Of a stretch of 64,000 nt of DNA, positions 11,406 to 22,661 are shown piece after piece. The position numbers and the translations under genes were made by a program. The notes below the pieces were generated by a model, which was not told the DNA's origin, searched no databases, and saw only the letters and a list, made by a program, of their open reading frames with translations. The number at the start of each line of letters is the position of its first letter. Positions within the stretch are counted from its first letter, which is position 1. This stretch comes from Branchiostoma floridae. Lineage: Eukaryota > Chordata > Leptocardii > Amphioxiformes > Branchiostomatidae. The stretch spans positions 20,151,245-20,215,244 of the forward strand of contig NC_049982.1 of NCBI RefSeq assembly GCF_000003815.2. The letters run 5' to 3'.

Positions 11406-11712
11406 AACCGTTGCTAACATTTTGGGCAAGCAGCTGGGACACCGATGTACACAGCTCCATGTAAATTATGAGAAGTAAGACTTAATTTGCATTAATGTAG
11501 AAGAGCACGAATTGAGATAGATTATGCTAATAACAACCTTATTTCCATAATCAATGAGACAAGTTAAAACAACAGATTTAGGAAAGTTCTAAGCATGTCA
11601 CTGAGTGACGTGGTCTCCGAAATCATGTTGCCTTTGTTGCCTACATGTAGTATCGTGTTAACATGTGTAAAGACCTTCAACCCACCTCTGGCCTGCGGAC
11701 ATAAAAAAATAG

Positions 11713-11790
11713 TACAAAATAAAAAGCCCGATAAAAACGACTAAATAATGTCAAAAACAGCCGGAGCCTAACCTCTGCTTGAAGAGTACT
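11713..11790. mobile_element. Fragment of the CTCTCCAAGC MITE family
   Basis: GTACAAAATAAAAAGCCCGATAAAAACG, then CAAAAACAGCCGGAGCC and TAACCTCTGCTTGAAGAGTA, match the right half of the family seen at 22556-22661. The left terminus is not recognisable, so this is a truncated or diverged copy. Confidence 0.6.
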
Positions 11791-12342
11791 TTACCCAGTC
11801 GTGACTGGATTTACGTACCTTTACATCAGTGCCCAGTAACTGTTAATGACGCATAAAAGTTGCAATTGGACACTCTGTATCTTTACTCGAATACTGACAA
11901 TAGGCTGCCATATCCATGTTTTTACCCAAGTAACCGTTTGATCCTATTTAAATGATGTAATAGTGGTCCCTTATATATAAAATATAGAAAGTACTAGCCT
12001 CAGTAGGTATTTAAGTGTTCGTAATACCACTGACGTTTCATCATATCACAGCAGTGGGGGACATCATTAAGGTATCTCGGTTGGCTAAATTGGCATTTTG
12101 ACTTTCCACTGTTTTCTTATTAATGAGTTAAGAAAGAATTGAGCCGTTACGAATGTTGATAGATGGGCATTAAATAATTCTAAATCTGATTTTGGGGGCC
12201 AAATTGATGACGTCATCATTTTATTGGCTCTGATATTATTTTTTTCTATGACAACATGCAGCACTTTGGTACATACCACTGTAATGAAACTTCGTTTTTC
12301 GTTGCATAATGATGAAAGCTACAAAAGTAGTGTTGCGCAAAC

Positions 12343-12440
12343 TGATATCTACTAACGATCTGTAGTTATTAAGAATTAATTTTTTTTAATTAGATGAAAA
12401 CAAATATTCTTTAATTACTACAGATCATTAGTAGATATCA
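12343..12440. repeat. 98-bp hairpin with about 37-bp arms
   Basis: TGATATCTACTAACGATCTG at the left is matched in inverted orientation by CAGATCATTAGTAGATATCA at the right; pairing continues inwards for about 37 bp with few mismatches around an AT-rich loop. The element abuts the first recognisable reverse-transcriptase codon (12443). It may be a MITE that landed in the LINE, or the junction where the LINE was truncated. Confidence 0.75.
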
Positions 12441-12442
12441 AT

Positions 12443-13066
12443 AAAAAACTCTTTGACAGAAAGGTCCCGGTGTATTTGGTGAGGTTTCTGGTTTACTGGT
12501 ACCAGAACCAAACTATGTGTATTAGATGGAACAATGTTTTGTCTCCCTGCTTTTATGTATCAAATGGTGTAAGGCAAGGGAGTCTGCTATCCCCGCTATT
12601 ATTCAATGTATATATAGATGACTTAAGTTCGAGACTCAGTAGTACTAAAGTAGGATGCTATATAGGAGGCTTTCTTGTGAACCATCTTTTTTACGCTGAC
12701 GACATGTGTTTGTTATGTCCTAGCCTTAAGTCTCTGCAAAAACTTGTAAGTACTTGTGAGGACTTTGGTTTAGAAAATGATTTGTTATTCAATGTAAACA
12801 AGACATGCCTCATGCACTTCCCGAGTGCTAGACTGCCACTTCTACATCCGTTCCCGTCAATCAAACTGTATGGAGAGTGTTTGAGATTTGTGACATCATT
12901 TGTATATCTTGGCATTGTTATTAATGACAGACTGAGTGATAATGACTGTATTCTCGCCCAGCTAAGGGGTCTGTACTGTCGTGCAAATACTATAATTCGA
13001 AAATTTTGTTTTTGTTCACCTAGAACATTCCAAGTCACCGTGCGGATGTTTGTTGCCATTGTTTAG
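12443..13066 (+). pseudogene. LINE reverse-transcriptase fragment
   Basis: The open frame begins KKLFDRKVPVYLVRFL at the left and continues through SNGVRQGSLLSPLLFNVYID and FYADDM (the catalytic YADD), then NVNKTCLMHF and YLGIVIND. These are the palm blocks of a non-LTR retrotransposon RT. The endonuclease and N-terminal RT blocks are missing upstream. The frame stops right after a thumb-region segment (SPRTFQVTVRMF), and the expected continuation only reappears at about 13717. This is a 5'-truncated, interrupted, non-functional copy. The clade (CR1-like or Jockey-like) is uncertain. Confidence 0.88.
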
Positions 13067-13716
13067 AATCAATTTCAAAGTTGTGTAATTCTTGTCTAGG
13101 ACATTTGATACTTCAAAAATATTTTTAACACTGTTTCAACTTTATAAGTATTTCCTCGTCCTGTAATACTTTGGAAATATTCGTGATGTGGAATTGGATA
13201 CTTCTAATGGTTTCTAAATAATGATAACAGCATTTTACCATTGTTTACCATTTTCTACCATATTTTGTAACATTTTGTAAATGGGTCAGTGGGCCAGGAA
13301 GATAGCAAATCACACATCCTTGCAAAGTATGGTTGGGTGTCATGCAACAATGGCCCAACACAAAGGACCTTGCAGTGCCCAGTAGTGAAATCTAAAAATA
13401 TACAGAGGCAACAATAGGGCTTACTTTTATGGGGGCAATAAACTAATTTTACCATTTGGCAAAGTTTACAAGTATTTGTAAATATTTGTAATTATGTAAG
13501 AATCACACAGTGGTTTCACAATTATTGTAAATAAAGATATTTTTGTACAGTTACTTTCAAAATGTTTCTAAAATATTCAAAGGAATTCAAATAGATGAGT
13601 ATTTTCTTAGTCAATTTTTTGAAAAGAATTTAATTATTGTGGCTGAGATATTCTTTTATTAGAAATAATTCAGGTTTATTACAAATATCTCCTAAAAACC
13701 CTCATGGTGTCTTGGA

Positions 13717-14149
13717 ATGGACTCATCTCATTGCTCCCAACTCTTTGGTGCGCAGTTATGGATTTTTTTTCGTTCGAGTGTTCTGTCGAAATGTCGCATT
13801 GCTTACAACAATTGTTTCCGTATAATAATGAGTTTACCTAGATCCTGCAGCGCTAGTGAAATGTTTGTGTTCAATCATACTGATACCTTCGACGCCAGAT
13901 GGCGTAAACAGTGCCATTCCTTTGTACATAGGCTTTTCAATTCAATTAATACCATTATACAGTCCGTACTTAGGTCCGACTCTTTTTACCAGAATTCATT
14001 TTTCACTAATCTCTGGCGCCGCCTCTACACATAGCCATAATATTGTCAGTTTGTCTTAAAATGTTGTACATATTCTTTGTTTTTCATGTTTGTCCCTATG
14101 TCATATGGGCCAGTTACAGCCTGAAATAAAGATATAAAGATAAAAAAAA
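13717..14149 (+). mobile_element. 3' end of the same LINE: RT C-terminus, 3' UTR and A-rich tail
   Basis: The frame at 13717-14034 reads HCSQLFGAQLWIFF, AYNNCFRIIMSLPRSCSASE and so on, the usual conserved C-terminal block after the LINE thumb. A short 3' UTR and a GAAATAAAGATATAAAGATA-A(n) tail (14121-14151) close the element. Between the RT fragment and this block lie about 650 bp that do not fit the protein (13067-13716) and probably represent a later insertion. Confidence 0.75.
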
Positions 14150-14569
14150 AAACTTGTCGCGGGGAGGTCTGGAGGGGGAAGCTGTTGCATTTTGCTTTTT
14201 AGACACAGATGGAAAAAAACCCCGAGTTTTTTCGGTGTGAGATTTTACAAACTAAATCTATTATAATGGAAGTTGTGCAGGTTGAAATTCTTCATGGCTG
14301 TCTGACAGGATACCTCCTAAACCAAACCTAGCCGACATCTCACATGATAGATAGAGGGCTGTGGCTTGACCGGGGCCCATCACATCCATCTTGGTGTACG
14401 TGTTGTACGTTGACAGATACCTCCTTTTATCTTCCAAGTCATTAGATCTAGTTTTCCACAGTCTGGTGCACAGATAATTCAATGATGGCTTGCGACAGTC
14501 TCCGATTACATCAAAGTTACTCAAAACCTAGATACAAAAAACAATGCAAATCCGCACCAGAGATTACTT

Positions 14570-14835
14570 CGTGTGGAATATGTATCGACAACGCGTGCGT
14601 TGCCACAAGCATTGTGCTTGCCCTTCCCAAAACGTTACACCGACATTTGCCACCTGACCGAGCAGACATAGCCGCGTCATGATCGGTAGATCTGAAGCTC
14701 AGCACGTCAGTGGTTTGCAGGTGGGGGAATATTGCCAAAAACATAATCATGTGTCATTTGTCATCCATAAGTCAGAGGGTTCGAGATGATTCTGTACAAA
14801 ATCTACCACGCCTTGACTGTAGTAAGCATCAAACC
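14570..14835 (+). repeat. Dispersed repeat D, copy 2
   Basis: Second copy of the repeat at 11160-11405, in the same orientation and 3.4 kb away. The best-preserved core is ATTTGCCACCTGACCGAGCA, followed by GCACGTCAG and CATAATCATGTGTCA. The LINE remnant lies between the two copies. Confidence 0.7.
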
Positions 14836-15239
14836 CTTACTCACGTTTAAATTCCACGTAAAAAAAGTTGCAATATTCTTCTACAATAAATCTCATCTTA
14901 AAATTAACAATGCCCTTCTACAACACTATGATCTCACCTTAAAGTCAACAATATCCTTCTACAACAAATCTCACCTTAAAAAGTTGCGATATCCTTCTAC
15001 GATGGACGGTATCCCTCAGGCACCAAAAGGTGAATATAGGACTAAGGAGCCTTTCTCATGGAAACCTAATGTTTTGTGTATGGTGGCTGAAAAAGTTATA
15101 ACTGTAGAAACGTAAGTAAAATAGTGCCTAAGTCGAGCCTAGTGTGCTAACTCAGGTGACCTCAATACAACTATGGCGAGGGTCTGGGGCGACTGCCTTT
15201 CGGCGCTCAGTTGCCCAAAGTGCGGCCAAAGACCTGTAC

Positions 15240-16381
15240 GTAAAACTATGTGTCTGTGGCAGGTACCGTTTGTCCCGTCTTCCATGGGACACCTCATCAG
15301 GTTTCCCATTTACAGTTTGGGCTGAGTTAATAAATGTAAATGCCAGAGTGGTATGAGGAACACCTTTACATATACATGTAACGTTACGCACCGTGGCATG
15401 ACACATAGAATATGTGGCCGTGTATACCGTCTTTCATCTCTTTCACCCCATCAGGTTCAAAACGTTTTTACAGTCTGGTGGATACTGGCGATAGATTAGG
15501 TTTGACTACCGTGTCCTCAGACAACATCATTGCGCATAACATCTTTGAGAAGTTTTAGACATTTCTCCTTTATATAATACCTAGGGCTATTTAATGTACA
15601 CGTCACGTTTTTAAAAACAAATTTTAAACACGTGTACTATCACAGACAAACTATAGTTCTGTGAATGTGACAGGTACCGTGGTGTTGCACCTCATCAGAT
15701 TCAAAAGTTTCTACAGTGTAGTTTATCGGATTTTGAGGATTGATTTGTCCTTATTCGGTCAGTACATTTTTTACAGTTTGGGCTAAGCTTAGTGAATGTA
15801 AATATCAGAGTGGTAAAAGTTACACTACTAACGTTATATACATACGCACTGTGGTATGACAAATAGAATATGTGCCTGTGTATACTGTCTTTAATCTCAT
15901 CATCAGATTTGGTTTTACAGTCTAGTGGATACCGGCGATAGATTTGGTTTGACTACCGTGTCCTCAGACAACATCGAAATGGTCATTGACTCCATAAGTC
16001 CAACGAAGCTGAAAGTTACTATCTAATAGGCCTATTGTTAGTGCTTTGTGTAATGTATTGTATTGCGCTAATTATATCTGATCAATTTGTAACGACGTTT
16101 CTCCTTACCCGTCGCACTTTTAGACATAACGCGTTTGAATTTTTTTTAAAGATCGAAAAGTATGATCAATTGGAGATACAGTTCATGAAGCAACAACAAA
16201 GTTCACACGCTGAGCTAACATCGACCGTTGTTGGATTTACGAGGTCATCGCACGCTTTGACAAGACCCTGTGTAGTCTACAATTAGTGATATCCGGCGGA
16301 CGGTGTGAAAGATGTACACCTGGTGGGGTGGCGGATGAAGTGAGTTGCCCTTGGCGATCATGAGGTGTTCTACGTGTCAGC

Positions 16382-16441
<60 letters not shown>

Positions 16442-17390
16442 ACACACACACACACACCAATCTGACATGTCATATTGTATATGATGACCTTAGGGCTGCG
16501 ACCTGGTTAGTGCCCGTTCAACAACATCTATCTTGGTGAGCGTGTTGTACTTGTGACAGGTACATTCTTTTATCTTACACCTCATCAGGTCCAGAACGTT
16601 TTACGGTCTAGTTAATTGGGTACCCATGATTGATTGGTCCTTGTCCTCAGATACCATACCCTTAGACAACTTCCAAATGGTCTATGACTCCACAAGACCA
16701 ACAAATCTTAAAGTTACGACCTGTTATGTCCTATGTCCAACATTAGTTATTTAATATGAACGGTATAGTTCATCAATTTCGAATTCACGTTTTCATTGGT
16801 AGTCTAGGGTCATTTGTGCATATCGCAGACAGTTTCATGAGGAACACTTTTAGACATACTCACTGTAATATCAGACATAAACTATAGCCACAAGTGTGTG
16901 CCTGTGGCAGCTACCGTTTTTCCCGTCTTTCATATTACACCTCATCATGCAGTTGCAAAATGTTTTACAGTCTACGTATACTCTATCAGATACTGACGAT
17001 TGATTTCTCCTTATCCTTAGACAACATCATTGTCCTTAGACGACTTCGAAATGGTCAATGACTCCATAAAAAGGCTGAAGTTACGATGTTATCATATGAA
17101 TTATGTAATGAGTCCTAGAACTTATCCTTGACTTTCGCTCAGTACATTTCTTAAAATCTCTTAAAACATTCAGACGTTTCCCATCTGCAGCTTGATAAAT
17201 GTAAAGGTCAAGATGGTAAGAGGAACACTTTTACACTTACATGAACGCACTGAGGTATCAGACATAGAATATGTGCCTATGTATACCGCCTTTCATCTTT
17301 CACCTCATCAGGTGCAAAAGGTTTTTACAGTCTGGTGGATACTGGCAATAGATTAGGTTTGACTACCTTGTCCTCAGACAACATCGAAAC
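15240..17390 (+). repeat. Diverged tandem-like array, units of several hundred bp
   Basis: A module of the form GTATACCGTCTTTCATCT, CACCTCATCAGGT, AAAACGTTTTTACAGTCTGG, TGGATACTGGCGATAGATTAGG and ACCGTGTCCTCAGACAACATC recurs at about 15414, 15840, 16555, 16905 and 17275. Each copy is diverged, and several are linked by GTAAATGCCAGAGTGGTA-like text. One unit is interrupted by the CA microsatellite. This looks like a decayed tandem duplication; no protein is encoded. Confidence 0.7.
16384..16457. repeat. (CA)n microsatellite
   Basis: About 36 CA dinucleotides with one GA interruption. Simple repeat; His-Thr frames across it are artefacts. Confidence 0.97.
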
Positions 17391-19406
17391 CATTACATAA
17401 CAACCAAAGTTCACATGTTGGGTGCTACCATCAAGCCTTGTTGGTTTTACGAGGTATTAAATTGGACGCAACAGTAGCACCACATCACTTACTTGTAGCT
17501 ACCTGACCCGGTGACTTGTTGCGGTGGATGAAAGGATACTTGTCAATTTGTCATGGTTACAGCACGTACAGCATGATAGATGTGGATGGACACCGATACG
17601 CTTCAACCCTATATCGTCATAAATAATGACATGGCAGTCTGGTTGCACTAAGTACATTGGGAGAAGACCCCGCCTAGGGGAAAACGAGCGCAGAATCTAT
17701 AGCTCTCAAAATGCTCTCAAATGTTTTCCCCAAATCACACCACTAGACAAACTTGAGACGCAGGCTTGTGGTGACTTAATCGCTAAAAACGAATTTCTCA
17801 TTTAAAACAAAACTGTTTGGCATGTAACGTTACCTGGGTTAGCTCTGTACGTGATATGTAGGTGTGGATTCTGTTGTGTGGGTGAGGTACAGATGCTATC
17901 TATAGAAAGTTCCTAGTTAAGGTCTTTGGATTCTTTACTACACATCTTGTTACAAATTTGTAGTGATGTGAAACCAGGAACATGATTTTTTTTCTATTTT
18001 CGTATGGACAGGAAATACAAACTTCATAGGAGACTGAGTATGGCGAAGCAATTAACGAAGTCAAGAAAGATATGTAGGCAATAACTGGTCCGTCGATGAA
18101 GGTTTATGTACACCCATGTAATGACATGAAATACAAAACATGTCCGAGTAACTTTTGTATTAAGAATAAATGGCAAAATGGAGAGAAAAGCAAATCACGA
18201 AGCAAACGTGAAAAGACAACCTTGCCTGGAGTAGAAATGTTTTGTCAACCTCCATCTTGTCTACACCACACAAGATATGTGAATACATGTGACGAAGTTT
18301 TAGCATAGGTCATTACACTCAAGTCATAACTGTACTGCACTGTCTTCTTCCAAGCCAGAAGACACCAATTGGCAAACTTCATATATGATTTTTCGCAGTC
18401 GTGTCATCAATGGACACATTCTCATTATCCACTAGACTGTAAGGCCATTGTTGGGAAGATGAAAGAAGGTACCTGTCACAGATACTACACGTTCACGAAG
18501 ATGGATGCTAATGGACACTTATCAGGTCACAACCATATATACATCAAATACAATGTCAGGGCCGTTCGATTGGGGAGACAGGATACTTGACACGTAGAAC
18601 ACTTTACCAACTTTTTCCAAGGACGTTAGTCCCATGAATGTCATCGCTCCTTTTTCACCCCAATTCGAATTCCATGCTGATATAGTTGACAGGCACTTGT
18701 TCAATATCATATACCATGTATACTGTGCGATGAAACATTTCCATGGCGTACGTACAGCCACATAGCACACAATACAGTCGGTTCTGCAGAAGTTTGGGTG
18801 GTTCAACACTAGTCTGTGTAACGCAAACTCCGCTATCCGGAGCTTGAAGCCTCATCCGACGGGCCTGAGAAGCGCGATTAAATCAGGCTAGTTCAACACT
18901 ACATAATATCATTCTTCTTTCTTTATTGTCATTGAAATAAAGTCTTGTCAAAAGGGAAATCAATATTTCATGTTTGATCCAGGTATATATGGTAGGATCT
19001 GTGTACATACAGAATCATCTAGAACTTAGTTACGATGACTCATAACCCATATGTTTTCGCCAAGGCGCAGACTTACTGGCTCGTTGAAGGTCAGCTCGGT
19101 CAGGTGGCACAAATGTGTTGACTTTGTAACAAAAAAAAGACAAACACAATGGCCCTGTTGGAAAGACATTCCCAACAGAAAATGTCATATGGACGCTTAC
19201 CTTTAATTCTATCCCACCAGTGTATACATTGACTACAACCGCACAAACGAATACTGCACTGAAGCAAAAGGCAAAACGGATAGGACCAACTGGACTATCG
19301 TAACATGTTCAATTCTTTGATTCTCGTTTATTCTTTCCCCTCGGTAAATATTCGATTCCCTATCACCCATAATCTTCACTTCATTTAGCCATGTCAGCTG
19401 TGTAGG

Positions 19407-19701
19407 GCCTTCACACTGAAATCCAATCAGCAGGAATCAAGCAAAACCAGCCGGAATGAAGTATTTGCAAAGTTCGTGTCACATTCGGGGCCATTCGGGT
19501 GGTAATTCCAAATGGACCTTATAATTGTTTTTAACACATCAAAAACTTTCGGGCCAGCCAAAAGAACGGGCACAAATAGCTGGAATGGAGTGAGAATTTC
19601 TGGAACACACTACGAATTGCCAGGAATTGACAAGAATAGAAAAGAGTTTTCATTTTGACGGCATTCCGGCTGATTCTTGCTCTCGTGTGAAGGGGGCTGT
19701 A
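19407..19701. mobile_element. 295-bp MITE with GGSCCTTCACAC-type inverted ends
   Basis: GGGCCTTCACAC at the left and GTGTGAAGGGGG at the right are inverted copies, and the subterminal text (CAGCAGGAATCAAGC against GCTGATTCTTGC) is also complementary. A TGT(A) lies on both sides and could be a short target duplication. The interior has repeated GGAATT-like words and no protein frame of interest. Confidence 0.6.
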
Positions 19702-22555
19702 CCAATACATCATGTACTCGTATGTTACCACTAGTCATGTACAAGTAGGCACCATATCTTTCTCCTAAAAATATTTTTTCCTAAAGTGCCACAATACTAT
19801 CTTTTAGTATGTATTTATGTTGTCACTAGAATCATGTGAAAGTAGGCACCACATAATTCATTTTCCGCTCACAAACAACATGCCTCCCCCGAAGAGCCAC
19901 AAGACTACCTACTCGTTTTGTCAATAAAATCCCTCCATGTCTGTCAGGATAAGTTGCTTGCGCATACGGAGATGGTGGATAAATCGGTACAATAGTATGA
20001 CAAAGGTGCAGACCAGCTCTGTTATTTTCATTTAGCAAATAGACTTTTCAGTCATATATCCTCATCTAATAATGGAGTAGAAACAATCATCAATTTTACG
20101 AGTGATATCAACCTAGATTACGAGATTCTGTATCACACCATAATACACCCATGTTGAAATATCACAGTGATGTCATTTTCATATTTTCTTGATCGAGGAT
20201 ACAAACGACCCATGCTATGATGCTAAAATTCCGCCAATTGGCGTTGTGCCACAAACTTAACTTCTGAATTTTTTTACACGTATCAATTTTCTACACATTC
20301 AAATATCACGGTTACATGGCAGCTCGTTAGCATCTCTCGGCGGAAGAGGAAGAGTGGGGACATTCCTGAAGAGGAGAGGGTTTTAAGGATTATGTATCCG
20401 CCGACAAGACACAATATTGGTGTGCTTTTGAAACATAAAGGATTCGTGTCTGGCCGTTGGGGTGGCTATTTCGGATCATTAGCCACTTTGAGCTGATCCA
20501 TCATTGTGACAACATCATTACCGAATCAAGCAAAGATGTTCACTAGACTGTGAGAACAGTGCCGTCCTGCTGATAACGTGATAGATGAAAGGACATACCT
20601 GTCCTGGTTACAATACGCGCACTGAAATAGATATAATCGGTATACTCAACCACAACCCTCTGATCCATCACGCAAAGTGACACCGTGCACATGGTGCCGG
20701 GGGTATGATATTTGGCACATGAGAGGCAAACTCTCTCATTGTCGTCTTATTTTGATAAAACCGCCCTGTTGTTATTATCTACAACGCGCCTGATATCTAA
20801 TACTCCATATCTAATCAAAAGTTGCGCGTGGAGAGTTAACCAAAGGGGACAAAATTTGCACATAAAATTGTTGACACGCTGCGAAGATGATTTATGCTCC
20901 TGGCACTATATCAACATCCGACAGAGAAGTCTTGAGCGTTTTGAATGTAAGATTGTACAAAGAGTCGTCCACTGCGAAGTGGACGTGACTGTGGGATAGA
21001 TTGAGATGATAGTATGTAATTGCTAGTAGATAATGACAAAATGCAGACATCATGTTACTGTACATAAATCAAGCGGCTTTATGTCTTTATCTTGTAAATG
21101 GTAACGCCATTTCCTGTGGTCTGGTTATCGTATTACATGTCACTTCAAACGTTTTTCAGGCGTATTTGGCCAATTTCGATGTCACCAGCCGATCAAGATC
21201 TTGTCTTCACTCGACTGTAAAATAGCGCTAGATGTAAAAGATAACCCGAATGCGACCTAAATTATACTTGGCACTGCGCGAATATGAAAACAAAACAGCC
21301 TTGACATTATTGCACACGTTGGAGCACACGTTCTCTCGACCCCTGGAGATAAGCAATCTCCTGTCTTGATAAAGAGGGCTAAGACAATATTTACACATAA
21401 GGCACACTTGTCTCAAGATATTCACTTCAGCAGGACGAAAGTGTCTTAAGTTAGTTAGTTATACACAATCCCTAAATTAAAACATGTCTTATCCGATATC
21501 AACATTGATATTGATATCGACTTGAAATAGACGTCATTTACAGATTATGTCTTTGGCGGTACCAAATTTTCATCAACTTGTAAGAAATTGATTCATTATA
21601 GCCCATAGTCACTAGGACCCAAGTCGGTATGGTTTGGACGATTTGGAACGTTGTGATTTATTGATGACACATAACGTTATAACCTCTAACGTTACACGTA
21701 GTTCCAACACGTGCACAGGAGATGCCTGTGCGCTTTGTCTGTTCGACTACAAATAAAGTGAAATATCCATATATATGTACAATTCAATCTCGACAACTTT
21801 ATAAAAACAGGAAAAGTAAAAGATCAAAGCACGAAAAAAAGGAAAAGCTGGTTACTGAATGACAAGGGCTGAGAATAACTGTGCATTTTGTGAACCCCTG
21901 GGAACTGGGGAATCAATAACACGGATGATTATTTTCATCTGTTCATTGTGCTTCACGTTTTTTCCAGGTCATCGTTCACTTTCATACAACCCAGTTGTGT
22001 CAAGAAGAGTTACAGAATCAAATTACACCAACACGTATCGGCTAGACTATCGAGGTAGAAGTAGGCGGGGGTGACGTGGAAGATGAAAGGATTTGTCACA
22101 GAAACAACAGGTGCATGAAGATGAATATAATGCCGTAACCACCTGTCAGTCATGTACAGTGATGGTGTGGTTTGATTGACGTGTGTACGTAGATCTCGTG
22201 TGATAGCGCAATTTTAGAATTATTGTAATTTGCTATAATGGAGGCCAGTAACCCCACATCATCTGTATACGTGGTGTGCTGCTGTGCAAACAAAAAGATT
22301 GGCGGGTACCTGTAATTGTGCATGCGCTGCTTTGATAAAGCCTTTGTCTTGATGCGGGATTTCCACTAGCCTCATCATGCATCATATTGATATCCCCGTC
22401 TGTAATCATACATACAATGGGTCTTGTGGCAAATGTCTGTTACAAAGGTTAAGTTGCCAATAATTGTCTTGTTGCCCTGTATACAAGGCTTAAACTAATA
22501 CGTGAAAACGACCTCCTCTTAGAAGATTTAATGATGGGGACGGACACGAATTGGC

Positions 22556-22661
22556 TACTCTCCAAGCTCCGGAGCCGCGAGACATCAAGAAAGAGTACAA
22601 AATAGGAGGCCCGATAAAAACGTTAAAAAACAGCTGGAGCCTAACCTCTGCTTGGGGAGTA
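22556..22661. mobile_element. 106-bp MITE, best-preserved CTCTCCAAGC family member
   Basis: It begins TACTCTCCAAGC and ends GCTTGGGGAGTA. The 9-mer CGAATTGGC stands on both sides (22547-22555 and 22662-22670), an exact target-site duplication. The interior reads GAGTACAAAATAGGAGGCCC and ACAGCTGGAGCCTAACCTC. Perfect duplication implies a fairly recent insertion. The length is too short for a transposase, so an unseen autonomous partner must have moved it. Confidence 0.85.

Larger units (their letters stand above)
7236..12342. other. Gene-poor spacer with MITEs and an assembly gap
   Basis: No open frame here resembles a known protein and no splice-consistent exon chain was found on either strand. 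The stretch holds a 0.7-kb inverted-repeat element (8539-9238), the assembly gap, a TGGTA microsatellite, one copy of a duplicated 250-bp repeat (11160-11405) and a fragment of the CTCTCCAAGC family (about 11713-11790). The AT-rich 81-codon frame at 9750-9995 has no recognisable motif and is not called a gene. Confidence 0.6.

Noticed and set aside
18096-18308. 70-codon Lys/Cys-rich frame
   Set aside because: Lies in the repeat field, has no signal peptide or cysteine pattern that fits a known family, and no neighbouring exons.
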